This document shows positions 1-10,324 of a DNA stretch of 64,000 nucleotides, one piece after another. The notes below the pieces were generated by a model. That model saw only the letters and a program-made list of their open reading frames with translations. It did no database searches and was not told where the DNA came from. The DNA lies in assembly GCA_029706075.1 (NCBI GenBank), contig JAINUG010000073.1, forward strand, positions 872,001-936,000, in the 5' to 3' direction. This DNA is from Aldrovandia affinis (lineage: Eukaryota; Chordata; Actinopteri; Notacanthiformes; Halosauridae). A program made the translations under genes and the position numbers. The first letter of the stretch is position 1; each line of letters opens with the position of its first letter.

Positions 1-40
1 TTGCTTCCTATGGGAAATTAAATTTCTGATATCAGAAACT

Positions 41-344
41 CAGTTTCTTTTTTTTTTCTTCTTTTTTTAATTAGTTTCAAATTACACCCTCTATTTCTGT
101 CAATTTACCCTTCCCCACGAGCGCGCTGCTCGTCCTCAGATTTAAGCCAGTGTTTCCCGCACGGAGAGACGCCTTTCACGCTTCTCGGCGAGCTCATGCC
201 GGCTTTCCCTTCCCCCTCCCTCTGGGGCAGCCAACCAATCGGCCAGAGCCAGGCTGGCACAGCCCGGTTTCAAATCCTGGCCACAGTGGGCAACCTGCAT
301 TCCAAACAAATGCCTTTACCCCCACCCGAGGCCCCCAGAATCTC
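41..344 (-). repeat. tRNA-headed SINE, full insertion with TSD
   Basis: The plus strand opens with a T-rich tail (about 46-70) and ends with the reverse complement of a tRNA-like head (B-box-like GGTTTCAAATCC near 268), so the element lies on the minus strand. It is flanked by 20-bp direct repeats at 21-40 and 345-364 (AATTTCTGATATCAGA then AACT or GACT), one mismatch apart, the expected target-site duplication of a LINE-mobilised SINE. Its body (GGCAGCCAACCAATCGGCC) matches the bodies of repeats at 1.7, 5.2, 12.2 and 48.6 kb. The class is clear; the family name is not assigned. Confidence 0.75.
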
Positions 345-635
345 AATTTCTGATATCAGAGACTTCAATTCCAGATATCAAAAGTTTGAGTTTCTGAGTT
401 GCCATTTTAGCCTGAATGTGCCATCTAGAAACATAGATAGCCTGAATTAAATTATCGGGTTAACTAAATTCGGCTACTGCGAGGAACAGGGTGCTGGCGA
501 GCTAGGTAGCAGGTAGCAACTATAACTAACAACTAGCAAGTAATACTTTATTCATTTTAAGATTCCCTTTATTTTCCTTGAGTTTCACTCACGATGAGTT
601 TTTTGGCAATCGTGCTGATGGATGATTGTGTCGCT

Positions 636-750
636 AGATTATTGAACTATGATTGTTCCTACCATGTATTAATGCTAATTAATATTCATCTTGTAAGTCA
701 CTCTGGATAAGAGCATCTGCTAAATGCTTAAAATGTCAGTGTAAAATGTG
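636..750 (+). repeat. SINE/LINE tail with L2-type hairpin
   Basis: This carries the sequence ACTCTGGATAAGAGCATCTGC (about 700-720), followed by TAAATG, the conserved 3' hairpin of L2-clade retroposons with a GGATA loop. The preceding segment (CAATCATAGTT-like, CATGTATTAATGC) is the same as in the inverted copies at 5.5, 21.2, 52.9, 54.3 and 60.1 kb. It is a partial, old copy. Confidence 0.7.
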
Positions 751-1683
751 ATCAGAATCAGCAAATCACTACAGTCTCTTCTAAGGTAAAACAAGTATAT
801 TAATCATTCCCGTTGCTATCATTGAAAGCTAAATATCTCAGATATTTAAAATGGTAAATATGTCGTTTCAGTTAGCTTGTTGTAGTAAGGAATCTTGTGA
901 TTATGTGGGTACGTGTATTTTAAAAGTACAAACCGCAGATCTTGTTGATAAGTACCAGCCACAGATACTGGCCTAACATCCTATTAAGTGACTTTTTTTT
1001 AATTTTTTTGTTCACTACCTGACAGAGAAGCTCCCTGAATATGTGAGTGGATTGAGACCACTCGTTACAATTAAGAGGTTGCGATTACGATTGGAACGAA
1101 AACCAGCGTAGACGACACAGTGGGTCCCCAGGACCGAGGTTGTAAATCACAGCACTAGCGGGCAGCTGTATTGCTGGTTTGCAAAACGCAGGCGGACCGA
1201 CAGTTACTAGTGGACCACTGCATGCTTGCAAGCTGGGCAATCACCACCGCACTGTTTCCCCCCCCCCCCACCGCCCACTCCCCGTGGCGCAGAAATACAA
1301 GTTCTTCAGTCACGGAGCCTGCTTTCTCACGACACTGCAAGAAAGGCAGGCCGCCTGTGGTCATGGGGGCTTATCAGATTGGAATGAAGCCATCGGGACG
1401 TTTAAAAGACAGGTTCTGGGAAATGGAGGAAGGCAAATATTGACTGAGCAGAGGTGTCGGTTTAACCCGGGAGTCCTGCCGCGCCTCCCTGCGCACTTAA
1501 TGTGTCGTTTAGAATTCACGGGAGAGCCCCCCGCACAGCTGATGTGGTGGTGGAGAATCAATCTCCGGAGCCTTGAGAAGGAGACGAAGCTTATCTAGGC
1601 TACAGGGCTGTATTAATGCGACACACGGGCCGGGGTTACCTGATACACAAAAACCTGCAGTCTGTTTAAGAGAGAGGTCATTA
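751..1683. other. Intergenic, one repeat fragment, no gene
   Basis: No coding signal is recognised. About 968-1145 resembles 4030-4165 (both contain AACATCCTATTAAGTGACTT and a TTCACTACCTGACAGAGA-like segment). Its right end (AGGACCGAGGTTGTAAATCA) resembles the terminus of the hAT-like element at 25.8-26.3 kb. A C homopolymer lies at 1259-1269. The short open frames across 1155-1600 overlap one another on both strands and look like chance. Confidence 0.5.
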
Positions 1684-2051
1684 TTTGTTTATTTTTTTTA
1701 TTTTTGTTTTTGTTTCAGATTTTCTCCCTTTTTCTCCCAATTTACAGTAGTGAATTACACCCGCTATTTTAAGTCAAATTGAACCCACAATGTGCCAAGT
1801 TGCTCTACCCACTGAGCCACAGAGTCCTGTGCCAATTACACCCGCTATTTTAAGTGTAATGTGAGTTCGCTGCCATAGTCCTGTGACCGAAGCATCGAAG
1901 CATCGTCTCCTCCGAGATGGCACCCACCAGGCTGTCGACTGTAACCCGGTACTGCAGAGACACTCCTGTGTGCAGCGAACGTCCCGTCGGCTTCCCTCCC
2001 CCCCTCCCTGGGGCGGACAGCCAATTGCCGCCCCCGATGGCACTCCTGGCC
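1684..2051 (-). repeat. 5'-truncated SINE carrying a nested tRNA-like insert
   Basis: The body matches the family at 12.1-12.48 kb (CCTCCCTGGGGCGGACAGCC, TCCTCCGAGATGGCAC, CTGTCGACTGTAA). It is flanked by AGAGGTCATTA at 1673-1683 and 2052-2062, an 11-bp target-site duplication. The tRNA head is missing, so the copy is truncated at its 5' end. Near its 3' tail it is interrupted at about 1776-1834 by a tRNA-like piece (GCTCTACCCACTGAGCCACA in reverse orientation). Confidence 0.75.
1776..1834 (-). repeat. Nested tRNA-like SINE head with 22-bp duplication
   Basis: A short piece reading, on the minus strand, as a tRNA-like A-box region (TGGCTCAGTGGGTAGAGCAA) with part of the following arm. It is bounded by two copies of AATTACACCCGCTATTTTAAGT (1754-1775 and 1835-1856), identical over 22 bases. 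The duplicated segment belongs to the host SINE, so this insertion is the younger of the two. Confidence 0.65.
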
Positions 2052-2062
2052 AGAGGTCATTA

Positions 2063-3308
2063 CTTTTAATGGAACATGGAGGGAAGGGATTTTTGCCAAG
2101 CGATTAACATATACACTGCCAAATATTCATTCTTAGCAAGTATATTAATCTTGTTTCCAATTAGAAAATCTTACCTGCCTTGAAATAAGATTACAATGCT
2201 AATCAAATGTTGTTTTAATAAGATATTAAGACTTGTTTTAAGAGATCTTAATGAGTGAAAGCTGTCTTATTCTATTGGCAGATAATTTAGCTTATTTCAG
2301 ATATGTTTTAGCTGGATATAAGCTGTTTTTTGACACAGATTTTTTGCAGTGTATGCAGTTAAACTTTACTTATTTCTTAATGAAACTGGCCAAATTTGTC
2401 AGAACCACCCACTGCAGAAAATTGGCGTTCCGTCTGCATGCACCAAATAGCCAAAAAAAGGGTCCCTGCCCTGTCAAAAATGTAGATCCTAAAACTGAGC
2501 CATGATTGATGTCGCACTTCCCCATTCGGTTCTGGAGCAGAAGTCTCACAGCAGAACACATTTCTGCTGTCAGACTTCTTCTGATCTCCAGACGCGATAG
2601 TGTGGGTCAGGTATTTCATAGTCAAAGCAGATTTTTCTAATCCTGTACTCCAGTTGCTGAAGTGGACAAACAAGCACAGGCATAAGTAGTTTTTTAGTTT
2701 TTTTCGAAGATACTGCAAGACTCAAGACCAACGATGAGAAAGCAGAAGTGGCCCATCTGGGACCTCTTGTGAGATGCAGTGTACGGAGGATGGCACAAAG
2801 ACAGCCACTCTACACCATGACGAATGGCAACCACTCTACACTGACCCTGCAATCAATGCCCCCCCACCCCACCCCACAAGTCTCACGATGGGCTGCCAAA
2901 CAATGCACAACCCTCAAGGTTGCAACACATACCATGAGGTCACAGGGAGGTAAAATGATAACTCAAAACTAAAAATAGAGGTTTGGATTAGAGAGAAGGC
3001 CCAGATTCACCACTGCAGCTAGTTATAGCGGAAGAAGTTGAAGAAGAGGAGCTACTCATCCCCCCCTTCAAATAAATCAATGTCATATCAAATGTTACAA
3101 ATCACAAAAATGAGTAGAAGAAAGAATAAACATCTAAATACAAATCCATGATAAATCAATCATAAATCACATTGGAAAAAAGGTGGCGGATGACTATTAT
3201 CCAGGAGTTGAATTCCTCTTGAAGCAAGTAGGTTGATTTGTTCTTAGTCAAAGCATTGCTAAATTGAAAGCACAGGGTATTACAATATTCATTATGTGAA
3301 GACCTAAA
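2063..3308. other. Intergenic, no recognisable gene
   Basis: AT-rich sequence without recognised domains. There is a C-rich run near 2861-2880. ORFs of up to 113 codons occur (2377-2718 minus) but show no family signature, coiled coil or splice context that I can defend. Confidence 0.45.
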
Positions 3309-3655
3309 TTGGTACCTGGTATGAAAGGTAAAAGTTTAGAGGATAGACTTAAGGCACTCAATCTATTCAAGCTTAGCAAACGGAGACTTAGGGGGGATTT
3401 GATTGAGGCTATTAAATTCCTAAAACAGATGAACAAAGTGAACTACCAAGGATTTTTTAAGATAAATTTGGTAAGCAGAACAAGAGACCACGGGCAGAAA
3501 TGAGTTGAAGGCAAATTCTGCACAGATATTAGGACGTTTTTTTTCACAAAGAGAGTTGTCAATGCCTGGAACAGCTCCCCAGGTCAGGTAGTAGAGGCAG
3601 AAACACTTGGGCTATTAAAGTCCAGGCTAGATGCAGTACTAGATAATCTTTAGAT
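3309..3655 (+). pseudogene. LINE reverse transcriptase C-terminal remnant
   Basis: A single frame runs from 3309 to about 3650, broken only by TGA at 3501-3503. Before the stop it encodes RLKALNLFKLSKRRLRGDL; after it, FFTKRVVNAWNSSPGQVVEA followed by a SRLD motif. Both are typical of the region after the reverse-transcriptase domain in fish LINEs (CR1/L2/Rex-like, where forms such as RRRRGDLI and QRVVNxWNSLP are usual). It continues at the DNA level to about 3715 (GAACGGCCCGTTCTT). The copy lacks the RT core and is not functional. The clade is uncertain. Confidence 0.75.
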
Positions 3656-3719
3656 TAGGACATGATGAGCCTAGATGAGCTGAACGGCCCGTTCTTTATT
3701 ATGTATTCTTAAGTTCTTA

Positions 3720-5162
3720 TTTAAAAAAAGGTTCACTTACAATCCTCATGCCCAGACACAATGTATGCGTTTTGTACCAGAGGGTGATATTTGGGAATTT
3801 TACGCCTTACGATTTTATTCACAAAACTGAATGATTGTTGAGATCGGTCTTCTCTTATCGACAGTCGAGAGAGCACCACTTCAACACTGAACGCTGGACA
3901 CAAGCAAGCTGTGTGCCTGAGACAGTTTATTGACTTTCTTGTGGGAAAATGGTGTCGTATTCCTTCTGCAGACTTCCGGACGCAGGTAGACTCAATGCCA
4001 TGGTGCACTCAGACCGTACTGGCCACATGTGGTGGCCCAACATCCTATTAAGTGACTTAATTTCCTTTTTCCAGTTTTTGTTCACTATCTGACAGAGAGG
4101 CTCGTGAGTAGATTACGGGAGTATACTGAGACCCTATATATGAGTAGATTGAGACCAAATTAGATTCATGGCAACCAGCTGTGGTGTCTACTTGAGGCAT
4201 GACAGAAGCGTGTCTTGCTGAAGATGTTGGAAAACTGATGTGAAGGGGAGTGCAACTCGACAGGATATTTCCGACCCAATCAGTTTGTCTGAAACGTCAG
4301 AAGAACAAATTGAATCAATGTGACATTTAGCGGCTAGCAATAACCCGGCAAGCATGCAAGCAATTTTTTCTCAGGGCATTTTAGTTTCTAGTGCCTTAGT
4401 AAAACTGGCACTCTGAGGTTAAAGCGCTTCTAAACTACAGCATAAAATTGTTAAGTGAACATTACCTTCCATTACTTTTTTCTGCACAATAATAAATCCC
4501 ACGTTCCATATCTTAGTGATATACTGGTTATTGCGTAGGCGTAGTCTTGCCGTGTGTATTTCCAATAAATACTGATACTAAGAGGTTTTATCGGTCTTTG
4601 CAGTGCAGTAAAATAAACTTTTAAGTACTGTGACGTAAAGCAGTAAAAGTTGGATTTGTCTTCCCTTAGGGAGCGATTCTATGCCAGTGTTTTACCCAAG
4701 TGTAAGGGAGCTTCAGTTTCAGATATTTTCACATTCAACTCTACTTAGGAACAGCTTGTGTAGTCCATAAATGAGACTTCAGGAGCAAGACAATCTCAAC
4801 AAATTATAATAAAGTTCTGTGCAACAGAGGGAGGGAACTGATGTAGGCAGGAACTGATGTTTTGTCACTCATTAACAAGCCTTGTTTGGATTTATTTTTC
4901 TTGTCTTTCCTTGTTATAATTTTGTATCTACTTCCCCATCTCCACACTGTTTCAAACGCTTACAGCCTGAGGTGATTTTGGCTGCATTAAATGTTTATTA
5001 CGCAGAAGGTGTCTATCATGATAAAGCGGGAATGCATTTTATTACATATACACAAACTTTATATCAGAGTGTATTAGCCATATCAAGCTTCAACTCTCCT
5101 TTGTATACACAATGTACAAATATTAAATTACATAGATGTAAAAACGTAAACACAAACTAGTC
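3720..5162. other. Intergenic, with an old repeat fragment
   Basis: About 4015-4165 shares TGGTGGCCCAACATCCTATT, TTTTTGTTCACTATCTGACA and GAGTAGATTGAGACCA with 960-1065, so both are fragments of one dispersed repeat. The rest (4170-5160) is AT-rich, without recognisable genes. Confidence 0.45.
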
Positions 5163-5177
5163 AAAAAGACTTGCTTG

Positions 5178-5702
5178 AGGGCCTCCCGGGTGGTCTAGCA
5201 GTTACAACGTTTGACGCTGGCCACTGCGACCGGGGTTCGATTCCACCGGCCGGAGTGCCACCGGGGGGTGGCAATTGGCTGTCCGCCCCAGGGAGGGGGG
5301 AGGGAAGCTGACAGGAAGTTTGCTGTGCACAGGTGTGGCTCTGGAGGAGACGATACTTCGCCTTTGTCACTGCTGGTCTCAGGGCTATGGTAGCGAACAC
5401 ACAATACGAGGGGAGGATTGAGATTAAAAAGAGAGGGTGTAATTGGCTACATTTTTACATTTACATTTTAAGTATTTAGCAGATGCTCTTATCCAGAGCA
5501 ACTTACAAGATGTGCATTAATACATAGTGGGAACAATCATAGTTCGTGCAAGAGATCATTGTAGGCAGCTGTGTACCATACCTGTAACACTGGGAAGGAA
5601 AAGGTTAGTAAATTATATATTTTTAAATTATTAAATGAGTAAGCAGGGCTACTAAATTGGGAGAAAGTGGGATAAAATCAGAAACAAATTCTAAAAAATA
5701 AA
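5178..5702 (+). repeat. tRNA-headed SINE split by a second SINE
   Basis: The head begins GGGCCTCCCGGGTGGTCTAG with a B-box-like GGGTTCGATTCC at about 5223. The body carries GGCAATTGGCTGTCCGCCCC and ends with CTAAATTGGGAG and an A-rich tail. Flanking direct repeats AAAAAGACTTGCTTG (5163-5177) and AAAAAGACTTCCTTG (5703-5717) differ at one position. The 3' part is interrupted at 5451-5646 by another retroposon. Without the insert it matches the 36.1 and 48.2 kb copies through the join (AATTGRCTACTAAATTGGGAG). Confidence 0.8.
5451..5646 (-). repeat. Nested L2-tail SINE
   Basis: This sits inside the SINE at 5178-5702 and is bounded by GGCTAC (5445-5450 and 5647-5652). The plus strand reads TAAGTATTTAGCAGATGC then TCTTATCCAGAGC, the reverse complement of the L2-type 3' hairpin, so it is on the minus strand. 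Its 5' half (CTGTAACACTGGGAAGGAAA) is shared with the copy at 52.85-53.03 kb. Confidence 0.75.
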
Positions 5703-5717
5703 AAAAAGACTTCCTTG

Positions 5718-6579
5718 CAAAAATGTCGCTTGCAAAAATCCTGAAACAAAAGGTTGACAATGAAAATCGTAATTTCAAAGAAAATGTTGAGAAAAATATG
5801 CGTTCATCTTAACGACGTTCACTTAAGCCAGACCAATGTGCCTCATATGCAATGAAACTGTTGCCCTTTTACAATGGATTTAATCTTAGATGCCACAGCA
5901 GAACACAACATGACCATTTCAAGGTTTCCTTTCTGGCCACAGTCAGAGGTTTAACAACTAGTCACTCTCACAGCAGCAAATCCTTGTCTGCGGCGCCGCC
6001 CAACAGTCAAGAGAAGGCTAAAAGTGCATCCTTAAAAGCAGCTCAGGCTCTTGTGTGCAATGACATGCCTCTACAGACAGTGACCTCTTCAGTTTTAATA
6101 TGCCACCTTCTTCTCAGAACTCAGAGTCATCCTATTTTATAGAGCCAATGGAACGTTGGCCCGTTTACCACATATCATTATTCATATTGAAAAGTAAAAA
6201 AATTAACTGACTCATTTTTTTCACTTCTATTCAGAAATGTATTCAGAAAAAAAATAGACTGCCATCAATGCGGGAGAGCGCAGCCCATCGGAACGAGCGC
6301 ATTTCATTGGCTGTTTGCGATTCTTGCTCTCAAGGCCAGATCAGCCTTTTTTTGTTTTAAGTGCACTTCACTTTGGACATCATTATTTTTATCTGTTTAG
6401 GCTATTTGATATCCCGATTGTGTAAAGTCTACATGGGAAGCCTGATGCGGTTGTGACCACATGTTGCAGACAAGCCATGGGCCCTGGCCACCACTGCATC
6501 AAAGAGCATTTGTCTGGTCGTGACAGTTGCCCTTTGTTCACCTTAAAGGGGTTTGAGGACATTCTTACAGATTGCTTTT
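5718..6579. other. Intergenic, no recognisable gene
   Basis: Mixed sequence with an open frame at 5852-6142 that I cannot relate to any family. No repeat boundary was identified. Confidence 0.4.
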
Positions 6580-6777
6580 CAGGGTGTCAAACTCATTCCA
6601 TCGAGGGCAGAGTGTATGCAGGTTTCTGTTGCAACCAATGCATTACACCAGGTGATTTCAATTAGGTTCCCTCCTTAGTTGAAGAAGTGGCTAATTAGTG
6701 AAATCACCTGGTGTAGTGCATTGGTTGCAACAGAAGCCTGCATACACTCGGCCCTTGATGGAATGAGTTTGACACCT
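6580..6777. mobile_element. Foldback MITE, near-perfect palindrome
   Basis: The left arm (about 6580-6665) starts CAGGGTGTCAAACTCATTCC. The right arm (about 6690-6777) ends GGAATGAGTTTGACACCTG, and most of each arm is the reverse complement of the other (TTGCAACCAATGCATTACAC versus GTAGTGCATTGGTTGCAAC). The loop is about 24 bp. Termini starting CAGGG/CAGGT fit a hAT-like non-autonomous element. No clear 8-bp duplication was found. The RNA would form an approximately 85-bp hairpin. Confidence 0.75.
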
Positions 6778-7417
6778 GTGGGTCTTAAATGATCTAACAT
6801 TACATGTCCATTCCTGGAGGACTGGTAGGTGTGCTGTTTTTTGCTGCAGCCCAGCCCTTGAGTGACTGATTTCAGGAGCTGATTGTGAACAAGCTGTGGG
6901 CTTGTGAACACTCACCTTTTTTCCAAGCTTTAATTACCTGTTCAAAGCTTACCTCATAAACACCTCCAGCATACACACCAGCTCACCAGGAATGGAGATG
7001 TGCACTCTTGATCTAAAACTTAACCTGTACGCTTGAGGTCATGGTGTAATTTCTATTTTATTTTAAAAAATACTCAAGTGTTTCCTTTATTTTAGCAGTT
7101 ACCTTTAGCTCTTATATTTTTGGGTCGACACTATAGATACAGAGTGTCACTGGCTTTAAAAAATATATATATATATCTATTTCAGCATTACAAACAGTTT
7201 TATGACCAAACCTCCACTTGAACTCCACTGAATGAACCTCACAAGGCAGCAGCAACAAAGGCCTTGTGACACACTATACACGGAAGGTCCCCAGCTGTGA
7301 TCTCCTCTGAAACTCATAGTCGTAATGAACCTGCATCCACACAAGCCACGGTGGGTGTGGATACTCAAAGCACAAATGGAAAACGAAGAACTTGCTAGCG
7401 TGTGACACTGGACACCA

Positions 7418-7603
7418 GGGGCGATTCTAGGATTTGGCCTTTAGGGGGGCCCCCAATGAGAACGTGAGATGTGCACATGCAAAGCACAAGCCTACATTTT
7501 TAATTAATTTACTGTTGCATTCCCCAACATTTTCAGGGGGGCTGAGATGAAAGACAGGAGGGCTAAAGCCCCCCTAAATAGGGTCTAAAATCACCACTGC
7601 TGG
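7418..7603. mobile_element. MITE-like element with inverted termini
   Basis: The left end reads CCAGGGGCGATTCTAGGATT with GGGGGGCCCCC inside. The right end reads TCTAAAATCACCACTGCTGG. The ends are imperfect inverted repeats. A relative with the ends CAGTGGCGATTTTA and TAAAATCGCCACTG is at 29.26-29.41 kb. No coding capacity. Confidence 0.55.
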
Positions 7604-8155
7604 ACACCCATCGCATGGTGTGAGATGTGTTGGGAATGAATGATTGTGCACTGCTTAACAGTGCAGGGGAGTAATGGGGGCTCACACTGCCATTCTGAGA
7701 GGGATATCTTGGGTTTACAAGCTAGGCATAAAATGATTGTTGTTTCTCTACACCCAGCCATACGGAAAAACAAGACTGAGCAAACCATGCAGCATAGTTT
7801 GGGAAGAAATTCTGAAAAGAGAATATGATTTTCTCTTTTTTCTCTCTTTTTTTATGAGTAAAAATTGAATATTTTATCAGTAATTTCATTTCATATACAA
7901 CCTTATGAAAATGATATATACCGTACAATCTTTAAAAGTGATATACAATATTATATACAATCTTTACAAATTCCCCAAACAGCAGAATCGTAGAAGCCTC
8001 ACGGCTCAGACGTAATCTGGGGGCACACAATGGAACCAGACTGCATAGTGGTAGATAGTGAGCCGTATGCACGCATGTCAATATCAACATATCTTTTGTA
8101 AAAAAATAAAATATATATATATTTTTTAAATAAAATGTTTGTCATGCTTACTGAC
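7604..8155. other. Intergenic, no recognisable gene
   Basis: AT-rich DNA with a (TA)n-like stretch near 8110-8122. No gene or repeat boundary is supported. Confidence 0.4.
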
Positions 8156-8516
8156 AGGCGGCACGGTGGTGCAGTGGATAGCACTGTCGCCTCACAGCAA
8201 GAAGGTCTCGGGTTTGAATCCAGTCCGGGGGCCTTTCTGTGCGGAGTTTGCATGTTCTCCCCGTGTCCGCGTGGGTTTCCTCTGGGTACTCCGGTTTCTT
8301 CCCACAGTCCAAAGACATGCACGTTAGGCTAATTGGAGAGTCTAAATTGCCCATAGGTATGAGTGTGTGAGTGAATGGTGTGTGTGCCCTGCGATGGATT
8401 GGTGACCTGTCCAGGGTTTATTCCTGCCTCTCGCCCCTATGCATGCTGGGATAGGCTCCAGCCCCCCCGCGACCCTGACCAGGAATAAGCGGCTTAGACA
8501 ATGAGATGAGATGAGA
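8156..8516 (+). repeat. Dispersed fish repeat with tRNA-like head
   Basis: It begins GGCGGCACGGTGGTGCAGTGG (A-box-like) with GGGTTTGAATCCAG (B-box-like). It continues through GCGGAGTTTGCATGTTCTCC, CAGTCCAAAGACATGCACG, GGCTAATTGGAGAGTCTAAA and TGCATGCTGGGATAGGCTCC, and ends in a short GATGA repeat. This order is the well-known teleost SINE-like repeat. A second copy is inverted at 29.45-29.80 kb. Family name not assigned. Confidence 0.85.
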
Positions 8517-8519
8517 TGT

Positions 8520-9184
8520 TTACTGACATTTACTTACTTCTATTCCAAGCCATCCGTGAACTCAGTGTGAAAAGTCTCTCTGTGTAAGGGAATAAACTAT
8601 AATGCTGTAACGTTTCCTGGATATGTTCGCCAAGTAACAAGGGATTCCAGGAAATGAGGGATGTTGCTTCAAGTGGGTAAAAATTTAGTTTCTCTACTTT
8701 TTTTTTCTACATTTTGAGATAAGATATGGCTGTATAATTTTTCTTTCCAATGTATTCATTGCCGTCTAAAGGACGTGTTTACCAAACATTTAAATATCTG
8801 GACTCTACTGCATGACTGGAGATTCTGAAATCCAACATGCCCTAAATCTGAAGACTTGAAGCAGGATGCTCCAAAAAATTGTGTAATGGTGTAAAAGGGT
8901 GCTCCAGAATTCAGCAATTAGTATGTTCCAGTGTTCCAGAATTTCTTCCATGCAATGTGAGAGACTTATCAATACTTGACCAGTGACCTTTGACCAGTTA
9001 CTGAATCTAAGGGTGCACTTGCTTTTCCCCACTGGGGTATTCGTATATTGTCTGATGGCTTTTTATTGAGTAGATAATGGAAAAGTTGTGTAAAAACCTT
9101 TGTGTTATTTGCTATATGACATCACCATTTATCAACATTAGGACTTATGTGATGGTGAAATATCATTTTTTTGCCAAAAAACTA
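8520..9184. other. Intergenic, no recognisable gene
   Basis: Unremarkable sequence. Possible degraded internal parts of the Tc1-like remnant that follows cannot be delimited. Confidence 0.35.
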
Positions 9185-9345
9185 GAAATGAGCAGTGGAC
9201 CAGAATCTCTGAGGAATGTTTCCAGCATCTTGCTGAATCCATGCCACGAAGAATTCAGGCTGTTCTGGGGGCTAAGGGGGGTCCTACCCAGTACTGGAAA
9301 GGTGTACCTAATAAAGTGGCCACTGAGTGTATATATATTATTTTG
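9185..9345 (+). pseudogene. Tc1-like transposase C-terminal remnant and 3' end
   Basis: One frame encodes RISEECFQHLAESMPRRIQA then VLGAKGGPTQYWKGV, matching the usual C-terminus of fish Tc1-like transposases (..ESMPRRIxAVxxAKGGPTxY). It is followed by GTACCTAATAAAGTGGCCAC, a common transposon end in fish. The catalytic DDE region is absent. Confidence 0.7.
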
Positions 9346-10189
9346 AACAATTCCTGGTTGATGTTTAGCTATACTGCTTAACCTCCTGTGGCCAGGATCC
9401 CGTTCTTAATAGCGCTCAATCTAAGTATTTCATCAGGGGTTGAAACGTTAACCAACCTGCATGGTTAAATAACACTACTTGGTTACTACACTACACTACT
9501 ACTACGCTACTTTTTCGAGCATCTAAGAAGTGTGCGAGTCTCATTCTTTCAAGTAGCTATGCCTCCTAACCTCCTGTGGCAAGGATCCCTTTCTTAAGAG
9601 CGCACAAGTGCTTCATTGGTAATGCTACAAGTTACTATCAAAGAGGATTGTACCTCGCTTGAAGTAGAGGAGGGGGCGGGGGCACGGTCAGCAGTGACGT
9701 GTTGTTGCCGGGCACTGGCGAATGAGAATGGTCTTCCCTCAGGTTCTGAAACCTGCTGGCCTGCATCGGTCAAGAAGAGCAAAATGCAAAACAGATTCAT
9801 TTTTCATACTTTTAGTAGGGCACAGCAAAGTATTACTGGGGCTCATATCCCAGTAAACGGGGTCTAATGACACCCCTGGTCTACAGTGTGTCCACGTGAG
9901 ATACGGTGCTTCCAAATAAGACAAAAACAGTCACGGAGAATGTCAAACGGCATGAAAAAAAGACACACAAAGCCAGAGTTTCATGAAACATTTACAATAT
10001 ATATTTAAGCACATTTACAGAATTGAACATATCAGATATACAAGCTAAGTGCATACATAAAAGGGTTCTTAAACGTGAAAAGGTTATGTCTATGTCTTCA
10101 AGAATGGATGAAACATGTCAAATTACAAAGCTGTTCTAAACCAAAACCACCCAGACATGAATATTTAATATGCACTTCATTTATTTAAT
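9346..10189. other. Intergenic with a small internal duplication
   Basis: CCTCCTGTGGCCAGGATCCC (about 9381-9400) recurs as CCTCCTGTGGCAAGGATCCC (about 9570-9589), each followed by a TTCTTAA(T/G)AGCGC segment. This suggests a diverged tandem duplication of about 190 bp. No gene seen. Confidence 0.4.
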
Positions 10190-10322
10190 AAGCACTCCCT
10201 GGGGAGTGGCTTTTCCTTGCCACTGTTGCCTCAGGCTTGCCTGTGTGGGGGTTCAGGCCGGGGTCTGCTGTGAACCATATTGTGACAAATGTTCGCTATA
10301 CGAATAAAGTTTGATTGATTCA
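10190..10322 (+). repeat. LINE 3'-end-like fragment
   Basis: It contains TGGCTTTTCCTTGCCACTGT, GCCTCAGGCTTGCCTGTGTG, GGGGGTTCAGGCC and AATAAAGTTTGATTGATT. The same module occurs at 32.83-33.02 kb, and in reverse at 37.33-37.76 kb. It resembles the 3' ends of abundant teleost LINEs. Confidence 0.6.
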
Positions 10323-10324
10323 AA

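Noticed and set aside
8156-8516. Coding gene with CMFSPCPRGFP-like peptides
   Set aside because: These peptides are the usual translation of the dispersed fish repeat (GTTTGCATGTTCTCCCCGTG).
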